From assembly GCA_002347095.1 (NCBI GenBank), contig DDWZ01000026.1:75984-139983 (forward strand): DNA of 64,000 bases, given 5' to 3'. Within the stretch, counting starts at the first letter, position 1. Each line of letters opens with the position of its first letter. A program made the position numbers and the translations under genes. A model generated the notes under the pieces. The model was not told where the DNA came from and searched no databases. It was given only the letters and a program-made list of their open reading frames with translations. Shown in pieces: positions 27,432 through 37,396 of this stretch. Origin of the DNA: Desulfobulbaceae bacterium UBA2273. GTDB taxonomy: Bacteria; Desulfobacterota; Desulfobulbia; Desulfobulbales; Desulfurivibrionaceae.

Positions 27432-29494
27432 GTCCGCCCCTCCACCGGCAAAAGAACGGTAAAGATGGAGCCGATGCCAATGGCACTCTCAACCTCGATT
27501 GTTCCGCCATGCCTGGTCACGATACCGTAGCTTACCGCCAGGCCAAGCCCGGTGCCCTTGGCCGCTGACTTTGTGGAAAAAAACGGTTCAAAAATCCTGG
27601 GTTGATCCTCCTGGGCAATACCGTGGCCGGTGTCTTGGAACTGCACCGCGACAAATCCTCCCCTGCCCTCGGTCCGCACCGTTATTGTGCCGGTTTTACC
27701 GGTTATAGACTCCTCGGCGTTGGTGAGAAGATTCAGGAAAACCTGCTTGAGCTGATCCTCCACCGCCTGGACCCTCGGCAATGACGAAGCGAATTCCTTA
27801 AGCAGCGAAATCCCCTTGTTCTTGAGGTTCTTCCGGCAGAGCAAGAGAATATCCTCCAGGGCGGCATGCACATCCACCCGGGTTTCTATGCCGCTGGTCG
27901 GCCGGTTGAAACTTTGCAAATCCTTGGTGAGCTTGGCAATGCGCTCGCATTCACGGATGGCAAGTTCCACCATCTGAAGATTTTCCCCTTCAAGGCAGCT
28001 TTGCCGCTTCAAACCGTCCAGCACATTGCGAATCCCGCAGATGGGATTATTGAATTCGTGGGCGATGGAAGCGGCAAGCTTGCCCACCGCGCTCAACTTC
28101 TCCGCATGGAGCAACTGCCGGTGAATCTTTTCTATCTCCGCCGTGCGTTGACTGACCCGCTCCTCAAGCAATTCCCGCAATTCCCGTTCCTGGTTCTCCT
28201 CGCTCTTCCTCTCCGTGATATCCGTGCCGATACTGAGTTTTACCCGAAGATCGCCAACCCACTTGATAACCCGGTCATGGTGCTCATACCAGCGTCCGGT
28301 TATGCTGTTGCAATTTTCCCAAACATAGACGCCGCCACCCCTGTCCCGCGTGACGCCGTTGATGGACAATACCTTTTCGTTGCTGCAAAAATCGCACGGC
28401 CCGTCCTGGCCGCACTGCATGACTGTCCAGCATATCCGCCCGGCCCCTTCCCCGAAAATCTCCCGGGCATGGCGATTCATAAAAAGTATTTCATAGCTGG
28501 TCATGTTGACCACATAAATAATGGCGTCAAGGCTGTCGAGCACGGTAAGCAGCCGACTATGCGCTCTGGCCAGGCTCTTTTCAACCTTGGTACGCTCGAC
28601 AATCTCCTTCTGCAGCCGTTTGTTTGTCTCGGTCAGGCTGAGAGTCCGCTCCTCAACCAGCCCGGAGAGATGCTCGCCATACTCCCGCATCCGCGCTTCA
28701 TCCTCCTTGCTCTTGGTAATATCGCGAACAAGGACGAGGATCGCCCCGTTTTCGTCTTCCAGAATGGAAAGAAAATGGAGCAGGAGTCGCTTGTGCCCGA
28801 GAAGAATTTCCTCATCCTCCCCGACATGAACAGAATGATGATTAACATTCTCAACCAGATGACGCACCGAGGAGGCATACGGCTCTTGGAAAAGACCGGG
28901 GAAATTCACGCCCAAGATCTTTTCTTCCGGTTGCTCAAACAAATCCACGGCGCTGGCGTTTACATAGATGATCTTCCGCTCTCGGGTAATCCGGACCACG
29001 CCTTCGGACATGTGATCAAGAACCAGCTCCAGATGCCGTTGCGAATGCAAGAGTTCCTTGGTGATTTCCCGCTGGCAGATCCCCTCAAGCCCGAAAATCC
29101 GAGGCTCCCACTCCCGCGTTGCCCGTTTCCCCGAGTCGGCGATGAGTTCCTGCACATGGAGGAAGATATTCTTGACCGACCCTTTGGCAATGCAGGCATC
29201 GGCGCCGTAGGAAAGAAAATCCGTTTCCCCTTCGCTGACAATGGCGGAAAGGATTACCACGAAAACATCCTGAAGCTGGGGCATGGCGCGAACAATGCGG
29301 CACAGCTTGTCCCCGCTGATGTTGGGCATGACCAGGTCGATGAACATGATGTCCGGGACAAAATCGTCCAAGACATCAAGAGCGGAAAGGCCATCCTGGG
29401 CAACGCGCACCACATGCCCCTCCTTTTCCAGGAAGCTGGCAAGGAGTTCAAGGATGAGCGGGTGGTTGTCCACCACCAGAATCTTTTTGGGCAT
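27428..29494 (-). CDS. Hybrid sensor kinase: receiver-PAS-PAS-HisKA-HATPase
   Basis: The protein has 688 residues with no membrane helices, so it is cytoplasmic. An N-terminal receiver (about 4-120; VVDNHP, MFIDLVMPN) is followed by a PAS domain (about 155-280), a coiled coil, a second PAS (about 325-440) that contains a Cys-bearing CGQDGPCDFCSNE segment, and the kinase core. The core has phospho-acceptor His in SIAHEFNNPICG, NLLTNAEESI, DTGHGI, FEPFFSTKS and GTGLGL. The Cys cluster could sense redox state or metal. It is transcribed with the receiver gene at 26820 from the promoter at 29575-29604. Confidence 0.9.
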   Translation of the reverse strand: MPKKILVVDNHPLILELLASFLEKEGHVVRVAQDGLSALDVLDDFVPDIMFIDLVMPNISGDKLCRIVRAMPQLQDVFVVILSAIVSEGETDFLSYGADACIAKGSVKNIFLHVQELIADSGKRATREWEPRIFGLEGICQREITKELLHSQRHLELVLDHMSEGVVRITRERKIIYVNASAVDLFEQPEEKILGVNFPGLFQEPYASSVRHLVENVNHHSVHVGEDEEILLGHKRLLLHFLSILEDENGAILVLVRDITKSKEDEARMREYGEHLSGLVEERTLSLTETNKRLQKEIVERTKVEKSLARAHSRLLTVLDSLDAIIYVVNMTSYEILFMNRHAREIFGEGAGRICWTVMQCGQDGPCDFCSNEKVLSINGVTRDRGGGVYVWENCNSITGRWYEHHDRVIKWVGDLRVKLSIGTDITERKSEENQERELRELLEERVSQRTAEIEKIHRQLLHAEKLSAVGKLAASIAHEFNNPICGIRNVLDGLKRQSCLEGENLQMVELAIRECERIAKLTKDLQSFNRPTSGIETRVDVHAALEDILLLCRKNLKNKGISLLKEFASSLPRVQAVEDQLKQVFLNLLTNAEESITGKTGTITVRTEGRGGFVAVQFQDTGHGIAQEDQPRIFEPFFSTKSAAKGTGLGLAVSYGIVTRHGGTIEVESAIGIGSIFTVLLPVEGRT

Positions 29495-29574
29495 GGGCGC
29501 TTCTCCCGTCTGACAAACGCCTGAGAACAGCCTTCCCTCTCAGAAAAACCAAAAAATAAAAAAACTGTATTTTG

Positions 29575-29604
29575 ATTATAGGAGCCCTTGACCGGGAAAG
29601 TCAA
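29575..29604 (-). promoter_or_regulatory. Sigma-70 promoter for the hybrid kinase operon
   Basis: On the minus strand TTGACT and a perfect TATAAT are separated by 18 bases. The -10 box is 81 bases before the kinase ATG at 29494. The -35 side reaches towards the end of the CLC gene, so the kinase pair is a separate transcription unit. Confidence 0.75.
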
Positions 29605-29631
29605 AGAACAAAAACGCCTAACCAACCCTCG

Positions 29632-31410
29632 CTATTCCGCGGAAACAGAGGAAACCGGGGCAACCCGTTCGCTGATTCCCCTCCGGAGGACCTCCTTGTT
29701 GTACGCGGCGATGGCCTCGCTCCGCTTGAGCATCCCCACCACCCAACGGTTGTCCTCCGCCTCCACCACCGGAATCTCTTCCAGTCCCTTGGCATCAAAA
29801 AGGGCCATGGCGGTGTGGAGGTTGTCTTCCGGCGTGAGCACCACGACCTTGCGGGTGCAGATATTGCCCACCCGGGCGGAAAGCCGCAGCTCCTCGTCGT
29901 GCAGAATGCTCTTCACATCCTGCAACGAGACAACCCCGGTCATCCGGCCGCTTTCATCCACCACCGGAAAATAGAAGCTGTCCCTGGCCATGCTGAAGAT
30001 GGTCAGCAACTGGTCCACATTGGCCTGCTCGCTGATGAAATCCACATCCTCGCTGATAACCCTGCCGACCTTGATGGACTTCATCACCGAGATCTCCCTG
30101 CCTTCATGGAGATCGATGCCGTCGCGGCTGAAATCCACGGTGTCGATGGAATCCGGATTCAGACGGGAGGCCACCACGGTGCCGATGATGCTGGAGAGCA
30201 TGATGGGGATGATGATGAGGTAATTGCCGGTCATCTCAAAGAGCAAAAAGATGGCGGTGAGCGGCGCATGGGTGGCGGCGGCAAGAAAGGCGCCGATGCC
30301 CACTGCGGCATAGGCGCCGGGATTGGCGGTATACTGGGGCAGCAGGGAATGGGCCGCAAAACCGAACGCCCCGCCGGTAACGGCGCCGATAAAAAGCGCC
30401 GGAGCAAACACCCCGCCCGCGCCGCCGGAGCCCAAGGTTAGGGCGGTTGCCGCGATCTTTAAAAAAATCAGCGCGACCATCACCCAAAACACGCCGTGCC
30501 CGGCAAGCACCTCTTCCAGATAATGGTACCCGTCGCCCATGATCTGGGGAAAGCCCATGGCCAGCACGCCGAGCCCCAGGGCGCCGACCAGGGGCTTGAG
30601 TTGCGGATGCAGGGAGAGCGCGGCAAAACGGTCGCGGATCGTATAAAATACATGGATGTGCAATACGGCCACCAAGCCCATGACCACGCCCATCAGCGAA
30701 TAGAGCGGGATCTCGACCAGGGAATTGACTATTTCATAGGCGGGGATGGGAAAGGCGGGAGAGCCGCCATAGTATCCTCGGGAAACAACGGTGGCCATGG
30801 CCGAGGAGATCACCAGGGCGGCAAAGGAGCCGATTTCGTAGGTACCGAGCAGAACGATCTCGGCGGCGAAGAAAACCCCGGCAATGGGGGCGTTGAACAT
30901 GGCCGCCACCCCGCCGGCGCAACCGGCGGCGATAAACACCTTCATCCGGCTGCCGGAAACCCGAAAAAACTGGCCCACCTGCGAGCCCACCGCTCCGCCC
31001 ACCTGGGCAATGGGCCCCTCGACCCCGGCGGAACCGCCGGAGCCGATGGTGAGGGCGCAGGAAAGGATCTTGAGGGGAATGGTGCGAAAGCGGACAATGC
31101 CGCCCTCCAGATTGACCTGGCGCAGAAATTTCGGGAAACCGTAGCCGTTTATCTCGCCGGGAAACAGCAGGGAAAGGGGAATGAGCAGCACCATGCCGCA
31201 CAGGGGAATCAGCGGCAGGAGCAGGAGATACAGCCCGCCTTGCGCCACACCGAGCAGTTCGGAGCCGCCGACAAAAATCGTCTCGTGGACCAGACCGACG
31301 GTGGTGCGAAAGAGGATATTCGCCGCCCCGGCCATCAGCCCGATACAGGCGGCAATGGCGAGAACCCGGAAACTCTCCCCCGGCAGGATTCTTCTGATTT
31401 TCGTTTTCAT
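29632..31410 (-). CDS. CLC-type chloride channel/transporter with CBS pair
   Basis: The protein has 592 residues. About ten membrane helices carry the CLC anion-path motifs GSGGSAGVEGPIAQVG (about 130-145) and GSGGAGGVFAPALF. The first has Gly-Gly-Ser where many exchangers have GxGIP. Two cytoplasmic CBS domains (about 445-500 and 515-570) follow, which in related proteins bind nucleotides and gate transport. I chose the ATG at 31410 because it overlaps the dGTPase stop as ATGA. Whether it is a channel or a proton/chloride (or fluoride) exchanger cannot be decided by eye. Confidence 0.92.
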   Translation of the reverse strand: MKTKIRRILPGESFRVLAIAACIGLMAGAANILFRTTVGLVHETIFVGGSELLGVAQGGLYLLLLPLIPLCGMVLLIPLSLLFPGEINGYGFPKFLRQVNLEGGIVRFRTIPLKILSCALTIGSGGSAGVEGPIAQVGGAVGSQVGQFFRVSGSRMKVFIAAGCAGGVAAMFNAPIAGVFFAAEIVLLGTYEIGSFAALVISSAMATVVSRGYYGGSPAFPIPAYEIVNSLVEIPLYSLMGVVMGLVAVLHIHVFYTIRDRFAALSLHPQLKPLVGALGLGVLAMGFPQIMGDGYHYLEEVLAGHGVFWVMVALIFLKIAATALTLGSGGAGGVFAPALFIGAVTGGAFGFAAHSLLPQYTANPGAYAAVGIGAFLAAATHAPLTAIFLLFEMTGNYLIIIPIMLSSIIGTVVASRLNPDSIDTVDFSRDGIDLHEGREISVMKSIKVGRVISEDVDFISEQANVDQLLTIFSMARDSFYFPVVDESGRMTGVVSLQDVKSILHDEELRLSARVGNICTRKVVVLTPEDNLHTAMALFDAKGLEEIPVVEAEDNRWVVGMLKRSEAIAAYNKEVLRRGISERVAPVSSVSAE

Positions 31411-32576
31411 GTTTTTTCCGGGGTCTCGCAACCCAACCGCCTTGCCTGGCGGAGAAAATACTTGTCGGTCATTCCGGCGATAAAATCCCGCGCCAGGGCG
31501 GCAGGCTGCCGGCCCTCGACATACTCCCGGCCCTGTTCATGCAAAAAATTCGCAACCATTTCCCCATGATGCTCCGGCCTGGCAAATTGGTCAAGGCAGG
31601 ACTCGAACAACACCTTATAACAGGTGGTAATCTTGGCCAGCCCCTTCTTGATGGCCGGGTTCAGGTAGATCCGTTCGTAGTTGAATTCCTTCAGCGCCTT
31701 CAGCCCTTCGGAAACCTCCTCGCTGAAGGCGATGGCTCCATCCTCGATGCCGCCCGCAATCAGGTCGGTCACCAAACGATAAACAATGCTGCCGTTGGTC
31801 CGGCCGAAGAGCTTCTGGCAGCGCAGGGGGATATCCTCCCGGCTGATGAGCTTCAATTCGATGGCATCCTCGATATCCCGGCCGATATAGGCAATGGTGT
31901 CGGAAAACCGGACCACGCAGCCTTCCATGGTCATGGGAATCAGCTCATGGCGAGGATCTTGCCCCTTGGCCGCGCCATGCCGGTCAAGGTCGGCAAAGGT
32001 CTTGCCGCGCTGGGGCGCAAGTTGGCGATTGTGGATCTCCCCATCGTGGCACATGATGCCGTCCAGGGTTTGCAGAGTCAGGTTCCACCCCCTGCCCTGC
32101 CGTTCGATGCGCTCCAGAAACCGGACGCTTTGCAGATTATGCTGGAACGAAGGCAGCCCATGCCCGCGGCACAGGGCGTCCAGAACCTTTTCCCCGTCAT
32201 GGCCAAAGGGCGGATGCCCAATATCATGGCCCAGGGCGATGGCCTCGATGAGATCCTCGTTCAGCCGCAGATAGCGGCCGATGGTCCGGGCGATTTTTGA
32301 GACCAACTGCACATGCAAGACCCGGTGGGTGATATGGTCGTTCCTGACCATGTAAAAGACCTGGGTTTTATCGATATACCGCGTATAGGCATGCGAATGC
32401 AGAATCCGGTCGCCATCCACGGCAAAGGCTTGGCGGTGGTCCTCGGCCTGCCCCTCCTCAAGGCGCCGCCGGAGTCCATCCTTGCTCAGGCTGGCAAACG
32501 GCGACAAACGCCCGGCCTCAAGGGCGTCCAACTGATTTTTCAAGGCAAGCAAATGCGGGGTGGCAACATGGCGCAT
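31407..32576 (-). CDS. dGTP triphosphohydrolase-like HD-domain protein
   Basis: The protein has 389 residues and belongs to the deoxyguanosinetriphosphate triphosphohydrolase family. The N-terminal signature HSHAYTRYIDKTQVF contains the first metal-binding His. The HD motif is GHDIGHPPFGHDGE, and a further conserved stretch reads RFSDTIAYIGRDIEDAI. Members hydrolyse dGTP or other dNTPs to the nucleoside and triphosphate, controlling dNTP pools and sometimes limiting phage. The length fits the shorter, non-enterobacterial type. It is the first gene of a two-gene unit with the CLC gene. Confidence 0.9.
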   Translation of the reverse strand: MRHVATPHLLALKNQLDALEAGRLSPFASLSKDGLRRRLEEGQAEDHRQAFAVDGDRILHSHAYTRYIDKTQVFYMVRNDHITHRVLHVQLVSKIARTIGRYLRLNEDLIEAIALGHDIGHPPFGHDGEKVLDALCRGHGLPSFQHNLQSVRFLERIERQGRGWNLTLQTLDGIMCHDGEIHNRQLAPQRGKTFADLDRHGAAKGQDPRHELIPMTMEGCVVRFSDTIAYIGRDIEDAIELKLISREDIPLRCQKLFGRTNGSIVYRLVTDLIAGGIEDGAIAFSEEVSEGLKALKEFNYERIYLNPAIKKGLAKITTCYKVLFESCLDQFARPEHHGEMVANFLHEQGREYVEGRQPAALARDFIAGMTDKYFLRQARRLGCETPEKT

Positions 32577-32898
32577 GGCAGGATGATCCGATGGTGTCGT
32601 AAGTTAAAAGATAGTGAAGTATATCCCAGCAATCCCATCCACACAATGCCTTGTCGTGATTACGCTGCAATCAGCCTCCCAATCGCACAAAAAAAAAATC
32701 ATCCGGCAGGCTGGATCGATTCCGCAAAAGATATCAAGGCTGCATACCTTCGTCCCGTAATCCCGCTTTCCCTTGACAAGGCACGCTGAATTGCCGGAAA
32801 ATACAAGACATTGAGACCCACTAGACCATCAGACGGCACAACGCCATCGTCTTTGCTTCTCCCTAACAGGCAAGCAGAGAAGGCTTGGAGGAAAATCC
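32577..32898. other. Divergent intergenic region between dGTPase-like and glucan phosphorylase genes
   Basis: These 322 bases hold no credible ORF. They contain one sigma-70-like promoter for the phosphorylase (see 32773-32802) and must also hold the promoter of the dGTPase unit, which I could not place. The ribosome site GGAGG lies at the right end, before ATG 32899. Confidence 0.5.
32773..32802 (+). promoter_or_regulatory. Candidate sigma-70 promoter for glucan phosphorylase
   Basis: A perfect TTGACA is followed after 18 bases by GAAAAT, which matches four of six -10 positions. It would give a leader of about 90 bases before the GGAGG ribosome site and ATG at 32899. Confidence 0.5.
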
Positions 32899-35442
32899 AT
32901 GACCAAGAAAATACCGGTCACCAAGTTGGGGTATAGTTTTTTACCCACGGACATCGCGGGATTTGATTCCTTGACCGAGCTTGCCTTGGATATGCGTTGG
33001 TCATGGGATCATGCCACCGACGAGGTGTGGCGGCAGCTTGATCCGGTGCTGTGGAAACTGACTCATCATCCTTGGGATATCCTGCAGACCGTCTCCAGGA
33101 AGAAGATCCAGGAAGTGCTGGCCGATCCGATCTTCCGCAACAAAATCGATGCCCTGGTGCAGGCCAAAAAACAGGCGGAGGAGGCGCCTGCGTGGTTTCA
33201 ACACGGCCATCCCGAAACGCCCCTGACCTGTGTGGCGTATTTTTGCATGGAATTCATGTTGAGCGAAGCCCTGCCAATCTATTCTGGCGGCTTGGGCAAT
33301 GTGGCCGGCGATCAGCTCAAAACCGCCAGCGATCTGGGCGTTCCGGTGGTCGGCGTGGGGCTGCTCTACCAGCAGGGCTATTTTCGCCAGGTGCTCGACA
33401 AGGACGGAGCGCAACAAGCCATTTTTCCGTACAACGATCCCGGGCAATTGCCGATCATCCCCTTGAGGAAACCGAATGGGGAGTGGTTGCGATTAGAGAT
33501 CGCCTTACCCGGGTACTCGGTCTGGCTGCGTGCCTGGCAGGTTCAGGTCGGTCGCGTGAAGCTGTACCTGCTGGACAGCAATGACGCCGCGAATTGCCCC
33601 ACGCATCGTGGCATTACCAGCGAATTGTACGGAGGCGGACCGGAGTTGCGGCTGCAACAAGAGCTGGTGCTCGGGCTCGGCGGGTGGCGGTTGCTCCGCG
33701 CGCTCGGCCTCCAGCCGGAAGTTTGTCACCTCAACGAAGGCCATGCGGCCTTCGCCGTGTTGGAACGCGCCCGGGATTTCATGGCGGAAACAGATCAGCC
33801 TTTTGACGTGGCTCTGGCCGTTACGCGAGCGGGCAATCTGTTCACCACGCACACTGCGGTGGCGGCCGGATTCGATCGCTTTGCTCCGGCCCTTATAGAG
33901 CAGTACCTTGGAGGATACGGAGCAAAGCTCGGCCTTACCCTGGACAACCTGCTGGCGCTCGGCCGCCGGAATCCGGCGGACCCGTCGGAGAGTTTCAACA
34001 TGGCCTATCTGGCGATCCGCGGGAGCGGGGCGGTCAATGGCGTAAGTCGTTTACATGGGCAGGTGAGCCGACACCTCTTTGAGCCGCTCTTCCCGCGCTG
34101 GCCCGAGGAGGAAGTGCCCATCGGCCACGTCACCAACGGAGTTCATATGCCGACCTGGGACTCCCCAGAGGCGGATGACCTGTGGACGAAAACCTGCGGC
34201 AAGTGCCGCTGGCTGGGGACAACGGAAACCCTGGGACACGAAATACGCCGCGTCTCCGACGCCAGGCTCTGGCAATTTCGCTTCGACGCCAGCCAATCTT
34301 TTGTGGCCTATGTGCGCGACCGCTTGTCGAGACAGTTGACTGCCTCCGGCGCCTCGCCCGAAGAGGTGGCGGAGGCGGGACATTTTTTTGATCCCAACGT
34401 GTTGACCTTGGGTTTTGCCCGTCGCTTCGCCGCCTACAAACGACCCAATATGCTGCTGCACGATCCGGAGCGGCTGCTGCGCCTGTTGACTCATCCGCAA
34501 CGTCCGGTACAGCTCATTATAGCTGGCAAGGCCCACCCTTCCGACTTGGAAGGCCAAGCCCTCATTCGACAGTGGACGCAGTTTATCCGGCATTCCGAAG
34601 CCCGCCGGCATGTGGCCTTCCTCAGTGACTACAACATGCTCTTGAGCGAGCACCTTGTCCAGGGGGTCGATGTCTGGATCAACACACCCCGGCGGCCATG
34701 GGAGGCGTGTGGAACCAGCGGCATGAAGGTGCTCGTCAATGGCGGCCTCAATCTCTCGGAATTGGACGGCTGGTGGGCGGAGGCCTACACGCCTGAGGTG
34801 GGGTGGGCGCTGGGTGACGGCAAGGAGCACGACAACGACCCAGACTGGGATGCAGCCGAAGCCGAAGCGCTCTACTCCCTCCTTGAACAAGAGGTGATCC
34901 CCGAGTTTTACAACCGTGACCGGAACGGTATTCCTGTTGCCTGGGTCGCACGCATACGCGAGAGCATGGCACACCTGACAACTCATTTTTCCAGTAATCG
35001 CACGGTACGCCAGTACACCGAGGATTACTATCTCCCTGCCGCCGCGGCCTACCGTGAACGCGCCGCGGATCAGGGGAAAATTGGGGCACAGATAGTGAAC
35101 TGGCGGGACGGCCTGGATCGAGGGTGGAGCAACCTGCGCTTCGGCGAGACAAAGATTACGCAGAAAGGAAATCGGCATGTCTTCGAGGTTCAAGTCTATC
35201 TGAACGGCCTCGACCCGCATGCGGTACGGGTCGAGTTATATGCGGAAGAAGGCAACGGCTTTGCGCATGTGCGCAAGGAGATGACCCGCGGGCCACAATT
35301 GGTTGGCGCGGAAAACGGCTACGTCTATGGCGCCCAGGTTCAGGCAAAACGACCGGTCCAGGATTATACAACGCGCGTGGTGCCGCACCGCGCGGGCATT
35401 GCGGTTCCTTTGGAAGCCGCCCACATCCTGTGGCAACGATGA
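32899..35442 (+). CDS. glgP: Alpha-glucan (glycogen/maltodextrin) phosphorylase
   Basis: The protein has 847 residues of the alpha-glucan phosphorylase type that begins with a short N-terminal DUF3417-like region (SLTELALDMRWSWDH). It releases glucose 1-phosphate from glycogen or maltodextrins with phosphate. Visible family motifs are YFCMEFMLSEALPIYSGGLG, the substrate-side segment LNEGHAAFAVLERA, and the PLP-lysine region EACGTSGMKVLVNGG near residue 610. It is cytoplasmic. It is a single-gene unit with its own promoter and GGAGG ribosome site; no other glycogen genes lie in the window. Codon use looks a little different from the neighbours, so acquisition by transfer is possible but unproven. 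Confidence 0.93.
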   Translation: MTKKIPVTKLGYSFLPTDIAGFDSLTELALDMRWSWDHATDEVWRQLDPVLWKLTHHPWDILQTVSRKKIQEVLADPIFRNKIDALVQAKKQAEEAPAWFQHGHPETPLTCVAYFCMEFMLSEALPIYSGGLGNVAGDQLKTASDLGVPVVGVGLLYQQGYFRQVLDKDGAQQAIFPYNDPGQLPIIPLRKPNGEWLRLEIALPGYSVWLRAWQVQVGRVKLYLLDSNDAANCPTHRGITSELYGGGPELRLQQELVLGLGGWRLLRALGLQPEVCHLNEGHAAFAVLERARDFMAETDQPFDVALAVTRAGNLFTTHTAVAAGFDRFAPALIEQYLGGYGAKLGLTLDNLLALGRRNPADPSESFNMAYLAIRGSGAVNGVSRLHGQVSRHLFEPLFPRWPEEEVPIGHVTNGVHMPTWDSPEADDLWTKTCGKCRWLGTTETLGHEIRRVSDARLWQFRFDASQSFVAYVRDRLSRQLTASGASPEEVAEAGHFFDPNVLTLGFARRFAAYKRPNMLLHDPERLLRLLTHPQRPVQLIIAGKAHPSDLEGQALIRQWTQFIRHSEARRHVAFLSDYNMLLSEHLVQGVDVWINTPRRPWEACGTSGMKVLVNGGLNLSELDGWWAEAYTPEVGWALGDGKEHDNDPDWDAAEAEALYSLLEQEVIPEFYNRDRNGIPVAWVARIRESMAHLTTHFSSNRTVRQYTEDYYLPAAAAYRERAADQGKIGAQIVNWRDGLDRGWSNLRFGETKITQKGNRHVFEVQVYLNGLDPHAVRVELYAEEGNGFAHVRKEMTRGPQLVGAENGYVYGAQVQAKRPVQDYTTRVVPHRAGIAVPLEAAHILWQR

Positions 35443-35734
35443 GCGGGGAGGAATTGACAGCCATCCTTGCAGGGGCTTCGCGGTCGTCGCCATCGTGGCA
35501 GTGGGTGACGAAACATTACACTCTCCCAGCACCCCACCCGCACAATGCCGCGTACAATGCGGTATCGCCTTTCCGCAAGAATAGGCCTGCAAATTTCCAC
35601 CTGAGCATTTTCCCCGTGCGATTTTCACATAATTAGGTAACAATACCTAGAGGGCCTATACTCGTAACTTTGTGCCCAAGGCTCCCTTCACCCTAACCCT
35701 CCCCCGCCAAGGGAATTTTTCGGAAGGATACCCT
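35443..35734. other. Intergenic region with a short inverted repeat
   Basis: These 292 bases lie between the phosphorylase stop and the deacetylase start. They contain TAGGTA-N4-TACCTA at 35634-35649, a perfect six-base inverted repeat that could be an operator for the downstream operon. A CCCTAACCCTCCCCC-type stretch of the kind found as non-coding filler in many genomes follows around 35690. No ORF is credible. Confidence 0.4.
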
Positions 35735-36730
35735 GTGCCTGTCTCCCGCCCGATAACCATTGTCACCCATCCCCTGTATCTTGCCCACGACACCGGCGGC
35801 GGTGAGCATCCGGAAGCGCCGAACCGCCTCACTGCGTTGCTGGCCAAGCTGCAGGCCTCGCCGCTCAAGGACCGGCTCACCATTATCGAACCCCGCAAGG
35901 CGGAACGGCGCTGGCTGACAACCTTTCATGCCGAACATTACCTTTTTCGCCTGGAAGAGTGCGCCCTTTCCGGCAAGACCCATATAGACCATCCGGACAA
36001 CCAGCTTTGCTTTGAATCCTACGAGGCTGCTCTGCTCTCGGCAGGAGCAGGTCTCACCGGCATCGACCTGCTCGAAGGCGAGGAGAATCTGGTGTTCTGC
36101 GCGGTGCGCCCCCCTGGGCACCACGCGGAAAGCAACCTGGCCCTGGGTTTCTGCTTTTTGAACAACTGCGTGGTGGCCGCCCGTTACTGGCAGCAGCAGT
36201 ATGGCCGCAAGCGCATTCTGATCCTCGATTTTGACGCCCATCACGGCAACGGCATCCAAAGCGCCTTTGAGGAAGACCCTGACGTTTTTTACCTCAGCCT
36301 GCACGAGCATCCCACCTTCAGCTTTCCCGGCAGCGGCTATGCGGAAGAAGCCGGCACCGGACCGGGGCGCGGCGCCACCCTGAATATCCCCCTGCCTCCC
36401 GGGGCGGACGACCAACTGGTGCTCAACGCGTTTGCCCGAAGGGTTGAACCGGCCCTTGCCGCCTTCAGACCGGAACGGATCATCGTTGCCGCGGGTTTTG
36501 ACGGACACCGCGACGATGACATGTCCGGCCTGGCCTACTCCACGGAACTCTACGGCAGGCTCGGGGAGCACCTGGCTGGTTGGGCAAAAAAATTCTGCCA
36601 GGGCAAGCTGTTGTCCATTCTCGAAGGCGGCTATCACCTGGAAAGCCTGGCCGACAGCACGGCCACCTATCTTACCGCTTTAAGCAACCACAGTATTGAG
36701 GAAGAACCATGTTCATCACCCAGCACATGA
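35735..36730 (+). CDS. AcuC-like histone deacetylase family protein
   Basis: The protein has 331 residues. The zinc amidohydrolase signature is present in order: RPPGHHAE (catalytic His pair), LDFDAHHGNG (Asp/His zinc ligands) and AAGFDGHRDDD (third zinc ligand). Family members include AcuC, which deacetylates and reactivates acetyl-CoA synthetase, and acetylpolyamine hydrolases. I chose the GTG at 35735, preceded by GGAAGG; the frame is open 21 codons earlier but through repeat-like sequence. Its end overlaps the AcuB-like gene by 22 bases, and the rest of the operon handles acetyl-CoA, which favours the AcuC role. Confidence 0.88.
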   Translation: MPVSRPITIVTHPLYLAHDTGGGEHPEAPNRLTALLAKLQASPLKDRLTIIEPRKAERRWLTTFHAEHYLFRLEECALSGKTHIDHPDNQLCFESYEAALLSAGAGLTGIDLLEGEENLVFCAVRPPGHHAESNLALGFCFLNNCVVAARYWQQQYGRKRILILDFDAHHGNGIQSAFEEDPDVFYLSLHEHPTFSFPGSGYAEEAGTGPGRGATLNIPLPPGADDQLVLNAFARRVEPALAAFRPERIIVAAGFDGHRDDDMSGLAYSTELYGRLGEHLAGWAKKFCQGKLLSILEGGYHLESLADSTATYLTALSNHSIEEEPCSSPST

Positions 36731-37374
36731 CCAGAAACCCGGTGACTATTTCCCCGGAAACCACCCTCCCCGCGGTGCGGGAAATTCTCGGAAAGGGCAA
36801 ATTCCGCCATCTGCCGGTAGTGGATGACGAAAACCGGTTGGTCGGCATTGTCACCGACCGGGATCTGCGCTCCGCCGCCCCCTCCTCGGTGCTCCCCAAG
36901 GAACGGCTCAAGGCCTGCCATGCGGAATTCGACCAGACCCCGGTCAGCGCCATCATGAGCCGCGCCTTTTTCACCCTGACTCCCATGTCCACCCTGGACG
37001 ACGCCCTGATCCTCCTCGACCGGGAGAAAATCGGGGCCCTGCCCGTGGTGGACCAAGAGCAGCGGGTCATCGGCATGTTTTCCATGCGCGACCTCATGGC
37101 GGCCTATCGCCGGCTTTTCGGCCTGGGCGAACGGGGCAGCGCCATGATCGTGGTGGAACACGACGGCAAGCGCAAACCGCTTTCCCGCATCGCCAAGGTG
37201 CTTGAGGAACACAGCATCCGCTTCACCCGCCTAATCCGCACCGAAGCGGAGGAGGCCGCGCCGGAACGCATCTATCTGCGGGTCAACACCTACAATATCA
37301 GCGCCGTGCACCAAGCCCTGGGCGAGGCGGGCTTTTCCGTGGTCCTGCCGAAAATCCCCGAATTTATCGGGTAG
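36709..37374 (+). CDS. AcuB-like CBS domain protein with C-terminal ACT-like region
   Basis: The protein has 221 residues. Two CBS motifs (about 4-60 and 82-137; the pattern LPVVDDENRLVGIVTDRDLR and LPVVDQEQRVIGMFSMRDL) form a Bateman module that binds adenine nucleotides. The last 75 residues have ACT-like strand order. This is the architecture of AcuB from the acetoin/acetate utilisation operon. The ATG has GAGGAAG just upstream and lies inside the end of the deacetylase gene, so translation is coupled. It probably reports energy charge to the acetyl-CoA enzymes of the operon. Confidence 0.88.
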   Translation: MFITQHMTRNPVTISPETTLPAVREILGKGKFRHLPVVDDENRLVGIVTDRDLRSAAPSSVLPKERLKACHAEFDQTPVSAIMSRAFFTLTPMSTLDDALILLDREKIGALPVVDQEQRVIGMFSMRDLMAAYRRLFGLGERGSAMIVVEHDGKRKPLSRIAKVLEEHSIRFTRLIRTEAEEAAPERIYLRVNTYNISAVHQALGEAGFSVVLPKIPEFIG

Positions 37375-37396
37375 TAATCCTTTACAGGAAAACATT

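Noticed and set aside
35672..35734. Upstream GTG start for the deacetylase gene
   Set aside because: The extra 21 codons are repeat-like filler, while the GTG at 35735 has a GGAAGG ribosome site and gives the family N-terminus.
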